A stretch of 64,000 nucleotides of DNA, from positions 73,098 through 137,097 of the forward strand of contig CALQEU020000007.1 of the NCBI GenBank assembly GCA_943329665.2. Reading direction: 5' to 3'. Of this stretch, positions 1 through 8,289 are shown piece after piece. The notes beneath the pieces were generated by a model. It was given only the letters and a program-made list of their open reading frames with translations. It did no database searches and was not told the origin of the DNA. The translations under genes were made by a program, and so were the position numbers. Within the stretch, counting starts at the first letter, position 1. The number at the start of each line of letters is the position of its first letter. The stretch comes from JAJTFW01 sp903922455. GTDB lineage: Bacteria > Bacteroidota > Bacteroidia > AKYH767-A > OLB10.

Positions 1-1510
1 CATCCGAGGCTAAACTATCATCGTGCAATCCATCGTCAAACATTTGAACTTTAGAAAAATTACCGACTAAACTATTCGAATAATAAAGTTGTGCATTGTC
101 AATACCAGTTGGAGATGCCATTGCGGAACGAACTGTCGTTGACTGCATATCGGCAGGTTGTTGGTATTGCACACCGTTGATATAGTAAGATGCATCATAA
201 ACCACAGGAGCGATTTGCTGAATCTCCGTATTTGCATTTAAATAATTTTTTCGATTATTAATAAAATTTCGCAACACGGTAATTTCACTGTTGTACTGCG
301 TGGTTGTGTAAATTTTCTTAGTGTCATTCGCAACGATGGTATCTACTAAAGCTCTAAAAGTGTTAATCGTTAAATTGGTATAGGCAGTATCAAATTCATC
401 GGCAATAATGGTACGCATATGCGCCAAGTATCGCTGACGTAAAGAAGGGACTGCCAGTAAACGATTCAACAATGGATAATTTGCATTGGTTTGGTTGTAA
501 AATACTCCCCATGATGTAACTCCTGGTGTATAGAATGCTTCATTGCCATCATATTCATGTGGTGTAATTAATCCAGTTTCTGCTCCGTAGTGAACGTAGT
601 AATCCATCTTCCCTTTAAAAATGTAACTATCATCATCACACCAAGCTATTTCAGAAGCTAAATACCAAAGAGTGCGATCCACATCAAAATAACGAGCTAA
701 AGTATCTTCTAAATTTACTAAAGGCGTATTTTCTAATTTTTCACAAGCACGAACTAAATAATCCCAAGGTTGAGTATAAGTCGACTCCTTCAAAGTGTAA
801 TATTGTTTGTATGTATTTGTATCATTGGTAAGATAGTTCAGTGCCGCAGTTCCATCACCCCAAACGCCACCCCCACCACTTGTTCCTGGAGGTTTATCAG
901 CACGCCACCAAATACCATCATTACTCAAATACCATTGCTCTAAAAAGTCTTTGTTTAATTGTTGAATGTTTGGATACAATCCCCAATTAGCTCCATTTAA
1001 ATAAAGTTTAATAAAATTAGTTTTAGCGGTTGGAACATGTCGGCGTATGAAAGTAGTGTATAATACTTCACGCATCATGGAAGGATCCGAATTTGCGTTG
1101 TTTATTTTGAAAGTGCTGTAGCCATCGTAATCGGCTCCGCTTTTCCAAAAGTCCAATTCCATCTTAAAAGATTTCTTTTGAGATGATCCAGTATTGAAGG
1201 AAGTGTTTCCTCTGAAGCGGACACCCACACTGTCGAAAATTTGACCATCAATCTGCAAAGTTGCTGGTAGATTAGTCTTAGTAGCGTAGTTGGCCGTTAG
1301 TTGTGACCAAAAATTTGGACTTGGAAAAGTGAGATCGATACGTCGAACCAAACTTTGATCGTAGTAACCTGTATTGGGTTCACTGCCGATCATCAGCATT
1401 TTTCCATCAGGAGTGATGTGCATTTCATCAGGTAGGTTTTGAGCCTCCACTGCACCTGCGCCTAATAAAAAGGCTATGAAGAGTAATGCCCTTCGTATTA
1501 ATATATTCAT
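1..1510 (-). CDS. CotH kinase-like secreted protein (3' end cut by window edge)
   Basis: The minus-strand frame is open from an ATG at 1510 to the window edge, about 503 residues with no stop. It begins MNILIRRALLFIAFLLGAG...EAQ, a clear Sec signal peptide. The mature part has the look of CotH-type spore-coat-kinase-like proteins: an early beta-rich part with VGVRFRGNTSF, then KSFKMELD, a conserved middle with LYPNIQQLNKDFLEQW, and a DDDSYIFKGKMDYYVH...HEYDGNEAF stretch where the family carries its metal/ATP-binding acidic residues. In Bacteroidota such proteins are usually secreted and often end in a T9SS sorting domain, but the C-terminus lies outside the window. The kinase activity is an assignment from family resemblance only. 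Confidence 0.75.
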   Translation of the reverse strand, partial: MNILIRRALLFIAFLLGAGAVEAQNLPDEMHITPDGKMLMIGSEPNTGYYDQSLVRRIDLTFPSPNFWSQLTANYATKTNLPATLQIDGQIFDSVGVRFRGNTSFNTGSSQKKSFKMELDFWKSGADYDGYSTFKINNANSDPSMMREVLYTTFIRRHVPTAKTNFIKLYLNGANWGLYPNIQQLNKDFLEQWYLSNDGIWWRADKPPGTSGGGGVWGDGTAALNYLTNDTNTYKQYYTLKESTYTQPWDYLVRACEKLENTPLVNLEDTLARYFDVDRTLWYLASEIAWCDDDSYIFKGKMDYYVHYGAETGLITPHEYDGNEAFYTPGVTSWGVFYNQTNANYPLLNRLLAVPSLRQRYLAHMRTIIADEFDTAYTNLTINTFRALVDTIVANDTKKIYTTTQYNSEITVLRNFINNRKNYLNANTEIQQIAPVVYDASYYINGVQYQQPADMQSTTVRSAMASPTGIDNAQLYYSNSLVGNFSKVQMFDDGLHDDSLASD

Positions 1511-1714
1511 AGGTTGTATTGTTTGGTTTTGATGGGTTTAGACGATACCTCAATAAAATTCCTTCGATGTAAAGAAATTATTAAATAGGTGATATTCTTA
1601 ATGATTAAATAATAGGGTTCCAATTTAGAGAAGATTATTGGATAATGGTTTAATAATGAGATGAAAATTGCGAGGAAGGCGATAGAAATCATTTGTCCAT
1701 TAAAAATCCTCCTT

Positions 1715-1736
1715 TAAACGCAGCGTTCGCAACGTT
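1715..1736. repeat. 22-bp dispersed repeat, copy 1
   Basis: The sequence from 1715 (TAAACGCAGCG...) to 1736 (...TTCGCAACGTT) is identical to the reverse complement of 16612-16633, 15 kb away. It sits in the non-coding stretch between the CotH-like gene and thyA, followed by a short palindrome (GAAGTACTTC). Confidence 0.75.
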
Positions 1737-1856
1737 AAGCAACGACCGCGGTCCCGAAGTACTTCGCGTTGCTACGACTACGGGGTTCCGTACAAACATC
1801 TTGGCGCAACCCATGCAGTATTCCACTGCGTTCCAACTGCAGGGCGAGGCAATTTA

Positions 1857-1887
1857 CCAATCTGCCAATTCACCAATTCACCAATTT
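1857..1887. repeat. 8-bp tandem repeat (TTCACCAA family), copy at the thyA 3' end
   Basis: Three or more degenerate 8-bp units (TCTGCCAA, TTCACCAA, TTCACCAA) run directly up to the thyA stop codon. The same unit recurs at 6285-6320 and 18004-18046. Confidence 0.75.
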
Positions 1888-2682
1888 TTAAACGGCTACG
1901 GGTGCTTTTATCGCTGGCCACGGATCGTAATTTTCAATCTTGAAATCATCAAAGCTAAAAGAAAAAATGTCCTTGATATCAGGATTTATTTTGAGGGTAG
2001 GTAAGGGTCTGAATTCGCGGCTGAGTTGTAGTTCTACTTGCTCCATGTGGTTGCTGTAGATATGCACATCGCCATAGGTGTGCACGAAATCACCAACCCC
2101 TAAACCGCAAACTTGCGCGACCATGTGAGTAAGCAAAGCGTAGGAAGCAATGTTGAAGGGTACGCCTAAAAATAAATCGGCACTGCGTTGATAGAGTTGG
2201 CAACTTAACTTTCCATTGGCTACATAAAACTGAAATAAAATATGACATGGGGGTAATGCCATTTGTGGAATTTCGCCCACGTTCCAAGCGTTGACTAATA
2301 ATCGTCGAGAGTCAGGATTGCTCTTGATTTGGGAGATGAGTGCCGAGATCTGATCAATATTTTTTCCATCGGGTGTAGGCCATGAGCGCCATTGCTTACC
2401 GTAAACTGGACCTAAATTCCCGTTTTCATCTGCCCATTCATCCCATATGGAAACTCCGTTGTCTTTTAAGTATTTGGTGTTGGTCTCGCCTTTTAGAAAC
2501 CAAAGCAACTCATGAATAATCGACTTGGTATGAAGCTTTTTAGTAGAGAGAAGCGGAAATCCTTCTTCCAAATTGCATCTTAGCTGATAGCCAAAAACAC
2601 TGATCGTTCCAGTTCCCGTACGGTCTTCTTTTTTGACCCCATTTTCTAAAACATGGCGGAGGAGATCATGGTATTGCTTCAT
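1888..2682 (-). CDS. thyA: Thymidylate synthase
   Basis: This is the 264-residue ThyA, the same length as the E. coli enzyme. It methylates dUMP to dTMP with 5,10-methylenetetrahydrofolate in the cytoplasm. Visible signatures are the phosphate-binding RTGTGT near residue 21, the LLWFLKGETN helix near 59-68, the WDEWA stretch near 80, and the catalytic Cys146 in LPPCHILFQF. The conserved YQRSADLFLGVPFNIASYA and HIYSNHMEQV blocks follow. The start ATG at 2682 agrees with the family start and lies 17 bases after a TAnnTTTG promoter motif. No dihydrofolate reductase gene is next to it. Confidence 0.98.
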   Translation of the reverse strand: MKQYHDLLRHVLENGVKKEDRTGTGTISVFGYQLRCNLEEGFPLLSTKKLHTKSIIHELLWFLKGETNTKYLKDNGVSIWDEWADENGNLGPVYGKQWRSWPTPDGKNIDQISALISQIKSNPDSRRLLVNAWNVGEIPQMALPPCHILFQFYVANGKLSCQLYQRSADLFLGVPFNIASYALLTHMVAQVCGLGVGDFVHTYGDVHIYSNHMEQVELQLSREFRPLPTLKINPDIKDIFSFSFDDFKIENYDPWPAIKAPVAV

Positions 2683-2698
2683 ATCGATGGAATTTGTA

Positions 2699-2706
2699 CA
2701 AATTTA
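2699..2706 (-). promoter_or_regulatory. Putative Bacteroidota -7 element for thyA
   Basis: TAAATTTG on the minus strand matches the phylum -7 consensus TAnnTTTG, about 17 bases before the thyA start. No convincing -33 TTG was seen. Confidence 0.5.
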
Positions 2707-2818
2707 AAAACCTTGACTTGAATTATCGTGATGAACCTTCGAATTTTATAACAAAGAGGTAATGGCGTCATTTTGGTTTGTTTTTTGGCGCTCATAGCTT
2801 TAGTTTAGCCAAAATCTT

Positions 2819-3223
2819 ATGAATTACAAACTTCTGTTAACAATGGTCGCACTAGCTATGCTCAGTGCTTGCTCCGATGAAGATACGCCCGATCCAACTA
2901 TAGACGACCGAACAAAATTTTTAGGGACTTGGAGCTGCGTCGAAACGATCGGATCTTCTACTACAACTTTCCCAATAATTATTACTTCTTATGGTGAATC
3001 CGATTCCCTTCGACTTTCTAATTTTTCGAATTATGGAAATACTGCGGTAGCATTGGGATTAGTTTCTGGAAAAAGTATCGTGATCCCTAATCAGCAAATT
3101 GGAGTAACGCTTATTGTGGTTCAGGGTTCGGGCTTGTATACGAGCCAAGGTGCAAATGAGAAAATGAATTTGAATTATTCCAGCGACGGTCAAAGCGCCA
3201 CTGCGGTTTGCACAAAACAATAA
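2819..3223 (+). CDS. Small lipoprotein of unknown function
   Basis: This 134-residue protein begins MNYKLLLTMVALAMLSACSDEDTPDP: a hydrophobic signal peptide, a lipobox (LSAC) and an acidic linker after the cysteine, typical of surface-exposed Bacteroidota lipoproteins. The rest is rich in Ser, Thr and Gly and reads like a small beta-barrel or lipocalin-like fold (FLGTWSCVETIG near the start of the mature part). A fold of that kind is a guess. It is transcribed divergently from thyA and converges on the CorC/HlyC-type gene with a 20-base gap. Confidence 0.75.
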   Translation: MNYKLLLTMVALAMLSACSDEDTPDPTIDDRTKFLGTWSCVETIGSSTTTFPIIITSYGESDSLRLSNFSNYGNTAVALGLVSGKSIVIPNQQIGVTLIVVQGSGLYTSQGANEKMNLNYSSDGQSATAVCTKQ

Positions 3224-3243
3224 TTGATCGAGAAGTTTCGAAA

Positions 3244-4557
3244 TTAATTTTCTTCGTTTACTGAATTTTCATTGACCACCACCATTTTCACTGAATCAAC
3301 ACTGTGCTTGAAACGTTTTACGATGGTGAATTCATAGCCACCAAAAATGCGCTTTTCATTCACCGCCGGAATGCGATCATAGATGTAATTGAGTAATCCG
3401 GAAACAGTTTCGTAGCTCGGACTTTCAGGAAGGGCGATAGGCAACACATCATTTACATCACTCACCGATGCGCTGGCATTCACAATAAATTCTGTTTCAC
3501 TTTTCTTTTCGACCAGCGGCTTTTCATCATCGTACTCGTCTTGAATTTCACCTACTAATTCTTCAATGATGTCTTCCATGGTCACAATACCAGCCGTACC
3601 GCCCGACTCATTCGTTACCACCGCCATTTGGATATGTTGCGTTTGGAATTCTTTCAACAGTTCGTTGATGCGTTTATTGTATGGGACATAATAGGCAGGT
3701 CGCAACATTTCGTTCACTCCCTTAAAACTTTTTTCGTGGAGCGCTTTAATTAAATCTTTGGAGTAAATCAGGCCAATAATATTATCGAGCGAATCCTGAT
3801 ACACGGGCATACGTGAATACCCTTCGTCAATAATTTTCTGTACCACCTCTTCCTTCGTCGATTCAACATCGATGGCTGAAATTTTTGTTCTTGGAATCAA
3901 AATTTGTCGAACAACACGATCATCAAACTCAAAAACATTTTGAATCAACTCATGCTCCGATTGCTTAATCGCTCCGCCTTCTTCCGATTCGGTCAACAAC
4001 ATTCGAATCTCTTCTTCTGAGTGAATTTCAGAATGCTCTTTCCCTTTTAATCCAAGGAGGTTTAATACGCCTCTCGACATACCATTCAATGCCCAAATAA
4101 ATGGAGAGCATAAAATATAAAACGCACGTAATGGAAGTGCGATATACATCGTAAAACTCAAGGGGCTTTTAATGGCCGCCGTCTTAGGAACTTGCTCGCC
4201 TAATACTATATGCAACACGGTAATTAAACCGAATGCAATGACGATGCTTAAACTATGCAGACTTTCTTCATCAATGTCCACTCCAAAATAGCCAGTGAAT
4301 CCGCGCACCATATTAGCCACAACGGGTTCTCCAATCCAACCTAAGGCAAGACTGGCTAATGTGATTCCAAGCTGGCAGGCACTAAGGTAGCCATCCATAT
4401 TATTCAAAATGCCCATCGCCACCTTCGCAACAGAATTTCCTTGGTTGGCTTTAAGTTCAATTTGACTTTGTCGCACTTTCACTATTGCAAACTCAGCAGC
4501 GACAAAAAATCCGTTTAAAAGTACTAGTATGGTAGTAATTAATATATCAGCAATCAT
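3244..4557 (-). CDS. CorC/HlyC-type (CNNM) membrane protein with CBS domains
   Basis: The 437 residues show the family layout. An N-terminal DUF21/CNNM membrane domain with about four hydrophobic segments (residues 1-150) opens with MIADILITTILVLLNGFFVAAEFAIVK. A pair of CBS domains follows (about 205-330; VRQILIPRTKISAIDV, YSRMPVYQDSLDNIIGLIYSKDL, then QMAVVTNESGGTAGIVTMEDIIEELVG). A C-terminal CorC_HlyC domain ends in FGGYEFTIVKR. Relatives are implicated in Mg2+/Co2+ efflux and were named hemolysins historically. The N-terminus is unlike GldE, so a gliding role is not indicated. Confidence 0.92.
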   Translation of the reverse strand: MIADILITTILVLLNGFFVAAEFAIVKVRQSQIELKANQGNSVAKVAMGILNNMDGYLSACQLGITLASLALGWIGEPVVANMVRGFTGYFGVDIDEESLHSLSIVIAFGLITVLHIVLGEQVPKTAAIKSPLSFTMYIALPLRAFYILCSPFIWALNGMSRGVLNLLGLKGKEHSEIHSEEEIRMLLTESEEGGAIKQSEHELIQNVFEFDDRVVRQILIPRTKISAIDVESTKEEVVQKIIDEGYSRMPVYQDSLDNIIGLIYSKDLIKALHEKSFKGVNEMLRPAYYVPYNKRINELLKEFQTQHIQMAVVTNESGGTAGIVTMEDIIEELVGEIQDEYDDEKPLVEKKSETEFIVNASASVSDVNDVLPIALPESPSYETVSGLLNYIYDRIPAVNEKRIFGGYEFTIVKRFKHSVDSVKMVVVNENSVNEEN

Positions 4558-4579
4558 TCGATGGATTATAGATCCGCAG

Positions 4580-4587
4580 CAAAGATA
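4580..4587 (-). promoter_or_regulatory. Putative -7 element for the CorC/HlyC-type gene
   Basis: TATCTTTG on the minus strand fits TAnnTTTG exactly, 22 bases ahead of the ATG at 4557. Confidence 0.5.
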
Positions 4588-4643
4588 CGTTTATATTGGA
4601 ATGGAGGCTTTTTCAAAACTAGAAGTAATTAACAAATAGGATT

Positions 4644-4970
4644 TTACAATAATTTATTATTGTTTTTATGTCGTTGATCATCGCGCTTCGACTTCTTTTC
4701 GAGGTTCTTATCAAAAGCGGCTTGTAAATCAACACCCGTTTGGTTGGCTAAGCAAATGAGCACAAAAAGCACATCGGCCATTTCATCGCCTAAATCCGTG
4801 TTTTCTTCGCCAGCCTTAAAACTTTGCTCTCCATATTTACGAGCCATGATGCGCGCCAATTCGCCCACTTCTTCCGTTAACAGCGTCATATTCGTTAGCT
4901 CATTAAAATACCGAACGCCGTATTTTTTTATCCATTGGTCTACTTTTTCTTGGGACGATTTTAAGCTCAT
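4644..4970 (-). CDS. MazG-like nucleotide pyrophosphohydrolase
   Basis: A 108-residue all-alpha NTP-PPase of the single-domain MazG-like type. The metal-binding EExxE...ExxD pattern is visible as TEEVGELARIM (residues about 32-42) and LGDEMADVLFVL (about 61-72). Members hydrolyse (d)NTPs to NMP and pyrophosphate, cleaning non-canonical nucleotides from the pool. It lies in the order rsgA-dtd-this gene, a grouping I recall from other Bacteroidota, although repeat-rich gaps separate the genes here. The exact substrate cannot be told. Confidence 0.88.
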   Translation of the reverse strand: MSLKSSQEKVDQWIKKYGVRYFNELTNMTLLTEEVGELARIMARKYGEQSFKAGEENTDLGDEMADVLFVLICLANQTGVDLQAAFDKNLEKKSKRDDQRHKNNNKLL

Positions 4971-5136
4971 GTTGGTTAGATGGTTTTGTTGGCTAGATGA
5001 AATGTAAAATTAGGAATAGAAAGTTTTCGAGAGTATAGTTTTTTCTCTTTAGTCCCGAAGTGCAGCGCATTCCCGTTATGCTAATTTGTAGTGCCAAGTT
5101 ACGTTTTATTATTTTAAGAGGAAAAATCCTAAATAC

Positions 5137-5160
5137 AAGGGCGCAAAATATTGCGCCCTT
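5137..5160. repeat. REP-like palindrome, copy 1
   Basis: A perfect inverted repeat: arm AAGGGCGCAA, loop AATA, arm TTGCGCCCTT. The core GGGCGCAA-AATA-TTGCGCCC recurs in opposite orientation at 5260-5281. Confidence 0.85.
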
Positions 5161-5186
5161 ACAAGAATTCGACCTAAATAGTTCAT

Positions 5187-5233
5187 CCCGCTTTCCATAA
5201 AATTGGATGAAATCCAATTTTATGGAAAGCGGG
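5187..5233. repeat. Perfect 22-bp inverted repeat with 3-base loop
   Basis: The left arm 5187-5208 (begins CCCGCTTTCC, ends AATTGGAT) is exactly complementary to 5212-5233 (begins ATCCAATT, ends GGAAAGCGGG), with loop GAA. No T-run follows on either strand, so it is not a standard terminator. It lies between two opposed copies of another palindrome. Confidence 0.9.
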
Positions 5234-5259
5234 CACTAATACGGAGGAGAATCCTAGTA

Positions 5260-5281
5260 GGGGCGCAATATTTTGCGCCCC
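5260..5281. repeat. REP-like palindrome, copy 2 (inverted)
   Basis: Arms GGGGCGCAA and TTGCGCCCC with loop TATT. This is the reverse complement of the core of copy 1 at 5137-5160. Confidence 0.85.
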
Positions 5282-5368
5282 AATCCTATAGGATTTCCAA
5301 CTTTATATTCTTGCATAATGTTGTATTATCTTAAACTAACCTAATACTTCTGCGCACTGCTGGGGGAT

Positions 5369-5821
5369 TCAACCACGATCTTTACTATCCATAAAAATAG
5401 TGACAGGTCCGTCGTTAATTAATTCTACTTGCATATCGGCGCCAAAAACACCAGTGGTAATTTTTTTACCAAGTTCTTTTTCTAAAGATGAAATAAATTT
5501 TTCGTAAAGCGGAATGGCTTGCTCGGGTCGGGCTGCGTTTATGTAAGATGGGCGATTTCCTTTCTTGGTATTTGCATGCAAGGTAAATTGGCTGATGAGT
5601 AAAATTTCTCCTTCGCGTTCAATAATATTTTTATTCATCACGCCACTTTCGTCAGGGAAGATGCGGAGTTTCACAATCTTTGGGCAAAGCCATTCAATGT
5701 CATCTTCGGTATCAGCATGTTCAATTCCCAGTAAAATCAATAAGCCTCCTCGGCAGGAACGTTTTTCATTTCCATCAATGAGTACACTTGAGCGAGTGGT
5801 GCGTTGGAGGATAACTCTCAT
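5369..5821 (-). CDS. dtd: D-aminoacyl-tRNA deacylase
   Basis: This 150-residue Dtd removes D-amino acids (and glycine from tRNA-Ala) from mischarged tRNAs in the cytoplasm. The family hallmarks are present: the N-terminal MRVILQR strand, the catalytic-site SQFTLHA at 77-83, and the Gly-cisPro motif in NDGPVTI at 136-142 that gives chiral proofreading. Length matches the bacterial norm (about 145-150). It lies on the same strand as rsgA and the MazG-like gene but is separated from each by several hundred bases of repeats. Confidence 0.97.
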   Translation of the reverse strand: MRVILQRTTRSSVLIDGNEKRSCRGGLLILLGIEHADTEDDIEWLCPKIVKLRIFPDESGVMNKNIIEREGEILLISQFTLHANTKKGNRPSYINAARPEQAIPLYEKFISSLEKELGKKITTGVFGADMQVELINDGPVTIFMDSKDRG

Positions 5822-5882
5822 GATGTAAAAATAGGTATTTTAAGATAGTGTTTTTTGGGAAGCGAAATGCGAATAAACACGA

Positions 5883-5900
5883 TCCCGATAGCTATCGGGA
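5883..5900. repeat. 18-bp perfect palindrome TCCCGATAGCTATCGGGA
   Basis: Self-complementary over all 18 bases and inserted within the GCGAAATGCG-type repeat. It differs by a single base from 21996-22013, which lies inside a coding sequence. Confidence 0.9.
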
Positions 5901-6284
5901 GCGAAAAATGCGAAATTGTTTTTTTAAGTTAATTTCTGGAAAAATCCGTGCAAATCTCATTTATCCGTGTCATCCGCGTTCAAAATTTTATAGTTTTAAG
6001 GAACGAGGATTAATTATAAAAAACCTGTCCCGCAGTACTGCGGGATCATGATCATCATAAAAAATCAATACCGTCCTACCGAAACTTTAGTGTAGGTAGG
6101 TCCAATCCATCATAGATAAATGCAATAAACAATATATAAAAACTTGAAGCTAGGACGCGAAATGCGAATGAACACGAAATGCGAAACTATTTCTAAATTT
6201 TTTAGAATTTAAAAGCATTCTTAAAGTCTTCAGATTGAAAATTGTAAACGCAGCTAAATTTTTACAAAAGGATAAATCATATCT

Positions 6285-6320
6285 AATTCGCCAATCCACC
6301 AATTTGCCAATTCACCAATT
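6285..6320. repeat. 8-bp tandem repeat (TTCACCAA family), copy at the rsgA 3' end
   Basis: About four units (TTCGCCAA, TCCACCAA, TTTGCCAA, TTCACCAA) end one base before the rsgA stop codon. Confidence 0.75.
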
Positions 6321-6321
6321 C

Positions 6322-7239
6322 CTACCGAAAAATATCCTCGTTCCTCACCATACTTAAATAATTATAGTATCGCTCGGGATTGATTTCGCCTTTTTCTACA
6401 GCTAGTTTGATGGCGCAGTTTTTTTCGTTTTCGTGGAGGCAATTGTTGAAGTGGCATTGGTTTAATCGTTCTCTGAATTCAACAAAGTAATGTCCAATTT
6501 CGGATGGTTTGAAATCGATGTTTACGAATTCGCGGATGCCCGGTGTGTCGATTAAATACGTTTGATTTCCTAATGAATGCATCTCGGCAAATGTGGTCGT
6601 GTGTTTTCCGGTGAGATGTTGTTTGGAAATGATGCCCGTTTTGAGTTGAAGCGTAGGTTCAAGAATATTTAACAGACTCGATTTTCCAACACCCGAATGT
6701 CCGGCCAGCAAATTGACTTTGGATTGAAAAGCATTGCGGATGTCTACCATGCCTTCGGAAGTGACAGTAGAAATTTTTATGCAAGGATAACCTAAGGGTT
6801 CATAAATGCGAATGAAGTCATCTTGCACGTGGGCTAAATCATCTTTAAATAAATCGCTTTTGTTAAATATTAATCCGGTGGGAATGCGAAACGATTCTGC
6901 CGCTGCAATGAAACGATCAATGAATCCGGTGGAGGTTTTGGGTAGAGCCGGAGTGACCATCAGCCAGGCCATATCAATATTAGCAGCAATAATATGGGTT
7001 TGCTTGCTTAAGTTAACCGACTTGCGGATGATGTAATTTCTACGGTCTTCAATTTCTAGAATGGTGCCTGTCCCATCTTCCAACATTTCAAAATGAACGA
7101 AGTCGCCCACCGCAATGGGGTTGGTAGAGCCAATATCGCGAAGGCGCAGTTGCCCTCGAATACGGCAAGAAATAATTTTTCCATGCTCATCTTCAGTCAG
7201 AAACCAGCTTCCAGTCGATTTTAATACTCTTCCCTTCAC
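6322..7239 (-). CDS. rsgA: Ribosome small-subunit-dependent GTPase A
   Basis: RsgA matures the 30S subunit by circularly permuted GTP hydrolysis. I take the GTG at 7239 as start (305 residues, VKGRVLKSTGSWF, matching the usual MKG.V.KSTGSWY start) because the frame further upstream runs into the divergent gldA gene. Order of motifs: OB fold (1-70), G4 NKSD at 126-129, G1 GHSGVGKS at 180-187, G3 DTPG at 231-234, then a C-terminal zinc site C262...C267-L-H269...C275. A TATATTTG promoter element ends only five bases before the GTG, implying a leaderless or nearly leaderless mRNA. Confidence 0.95.
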   Translation of the reverse strand: MKGRVLKSTGSWFLTEDEHGKIISCRIRGQLRLRDIGSTNPIAVGDFVHFEMLEDGTGTILEIEDRRNYIIRKSVNLSKQTHIIAANIDMAWLMVTPALPKTSTGFIDRFIAAAESFRIPTGLIFNKSDLFKDDLAHVQDDFIRIYEPLGYPCIKISTVTSEGMVDIRNAFQSKVNLLAGHSGVGKSSLLNILEPTLQLKTGIISKQHLTGKHTTTFAEMHSLGNQTYLIDTPGIREFVNIDFKPSEIGHYFVEFRERLNQCHFNNCLHENEKNCAIKLAVEKGEINPERYYNYLSMVRNEDIFR

Positions 7240-7243
7240 GGTG

Positions 7244-7251
7244 CAAATATA
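7244..7251 (-). promoter_or_regulatory. -7 element for rsgA, almost on the start codon
   Basis: TATATTTG (TAnnTTTG) on the minus strand ends at 7244, with the rsgA GTG at 7239. Transcription would start at or next to the start codon. Confidence 0.5.
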
Positions 7252-7286
7252 TGACAGTAGACCGCAGTACAAACCAATTGAACCAT

Positions 7287-7294
7287 TACCTTTG
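7287..7294 (+). promoter_or_regulatory. -7 element for gldA, almost on the start codon
   Basis: TACCTTTG (TAnnTTTG) ends six bases before the gldA ATG at 7301, facing away from the rsgA element 36 bases away. Confidence 0.5.
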
Positions 7295-7300
7295 CGGGCA

Positions 7301-8215
7301 ATGTCAATTCTTGTTAAGTCGATCAGTAAATTATACGGGGAGCAAAAAGCACTCGATGATGTTTCTTTTGAAGTGCATCCCGGACAAGTAGTCGGATTTT
7401 TGGGACCCAATGGTGCCGGAAAATCGACCATGATGAAAATTATTTCTTGTTTCTTACCGCAAACCGCAGGCACTGTCACTGTAAATGGCTACGATGTGGT
7501 AAATCAATCGATGGAAGTAAGAGCGATGGTCGGGTACTTGCCGGAACATAATCCATTGTATACGGATATGTATATCAAGGAGTTTTTGGAGTTTGTGGGA
7601 CGCATTCATCTCCCCAAAGCCGAAGCCGTAAAACGCACCAAAGAGATGATAGAATTGACGGGGCTTGGTGTAGAGCAACACAAAAAAATTGGAGCGCTCT
7701 CCAAGGGCTATCGACAGCGAGTGGGACTTGCTCAAGCCATGATACATAATCCGAGTGTGTTGATTTTAGATGAGCCTACTACAGGCCTCGACCCTAATCA
7801 GCTGGTAGAGATCCGATCCTTGATTCGAAGCATTGGCAAGGAAAAAACCGTTATACTGTCGACGCATATCATGCAGGAGGTAGAGGCCATTTGTGATCGA
7901 GTGTTGATTATCAACAAAGGCAAAATCGTTGCTGATGATACCACCACGGTGTTGCGAAATCAATTGGAGAAGGGAAATATCATACGCGTGGAGTTCGATA
8001 AAGAAGCGAATGAAGTACAATTATCGAAGATCAAAGGCGTGTTAAGCGTTCATAAAGAAAAGGATAAGACTTGGAGAATAGAAAGTGAAGGCGATGTAGA
8101 TATTCGACAGGAGCTGTTCCGTTTTGCAGTAGATCAGCATTTAACGGTGATGGGATTGCAAAAAGAAGAGGGAAATCTAGAGTCGGTTTTCCGTCAATTA
8201 ACCGTTAATAAATAG
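7301..8215 (+). CDS. gldA: ABC transporter ATPase, GldA-like
   Basis: A 304-residue ABC ATPase starting at the ATG at 7301 (MSILVKSISKLYG); upstream in-frame sequence overlaps rsgA and is not coding. Walker A GPNGAGKS is at 35-42, signature LSKGYRQR at 133-140, Walker B VLILDEP at 153-159 and an H-loop STHIMQEVE follows. Length and opening resemble GldA, the ATPase that works with the GldF/GldG membrane proteins in gliding. GldF and GldG are not in this window, so a generic ABC-2 exporter ATPase is the alternative. Its promoter overlaps the divergent rsgA promoter region. Confidence 0.8.
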   Translation: MSILVKSISKLYGEQKALDDVSFEVHPGQVVGFLGPNGAGKSTMMKIISCFLPQTAGTVTVNGYDVVNQSMEVRAMVGYLPEHNPLYTDMYIKEFLEFVGRIHLPKAEAVKRTKEMIELTGLGVEQHKKIGALSKGYRQRVGLAQAMIHNPSVLILDEPTTGLDPNQLVEIRSLIRSIGKEKTVILSTHIMQEVEAICDRVLIINKGKIVADDTTTVLRNQLEKGNIIRVEFDKEANEVQLSKIKGVLSVHKEKDKTWRIESEGDVDIRQELFRFAVDQHLTVMGLQKEEGNLESVFRQLTVNK

Positions 8216-8248
8216 TTGCCCAATATCCTATTTCAATTTCTATCTTTG
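8216..8248 (+). promoter_or_regulatory. metK promoter
   Basis: TTG at 8216-8218, then 22 bases, then TATCTTTG at 8241-8248 fits the Bacteroidota TTG-N(19-23)-TAnnTTTG arrangement; about 41 bases of leader precede the metK ATG. Confidence 0.55.
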
Positions 8249-8289
8249 GGCTTCCAAAAAACAAATCAAAACACATAAATAATTAAAGT

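Larger units (their letters stand above)
4971..5368. other. Gene-free gap with palindromic elements
   Basis: There is no credible gene in these 398 bases. They hold three strong hairpin-forming sequences (5137-5160, 5187-5233, 5260-5281), given separately, plus degenerate copies of the TCCCGAAGT-type sequence also seen near 1750. Confidence 0.7.
5822..6321. other. Gene-free, repeat-rich gap
   Basis: The 500 bases between dtd and rsgA hold no credible gene. They contain two GCGAAATGCGAAT...CACGA-type repeats (about 5862-5925 and 6157-6190), a perfect palindrome at 5883-5900, a CCCGCAGTACTGCGGG palindrome (about 6029-6044), a TTATCCGTGTCATCCGCG-type sequence near 5960, and the 8-bp tandem repeat ending at the rsgA stop. 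Confidence 0.7.

Noticed and set aside
1693..2004. 103-residue + strand ORF over the thyA 3' end
   Set aside because: It overlaps thyA on the other strand and consists of repeat sequence at its start.
3244..4557. GldE assignment for the CBS-domain membrane protein
   Set aside because: Its N-terminus matches the general CorC/HlyC type, not GldE, and it is not near other gld genes.
6322..7479. Longer 385-residue form of RsgA
   Set aside because: The first 80 residues lie over the start of gldA on the opposite strand and have no RsgA similarity; the GTG at 7239 gives the family start.
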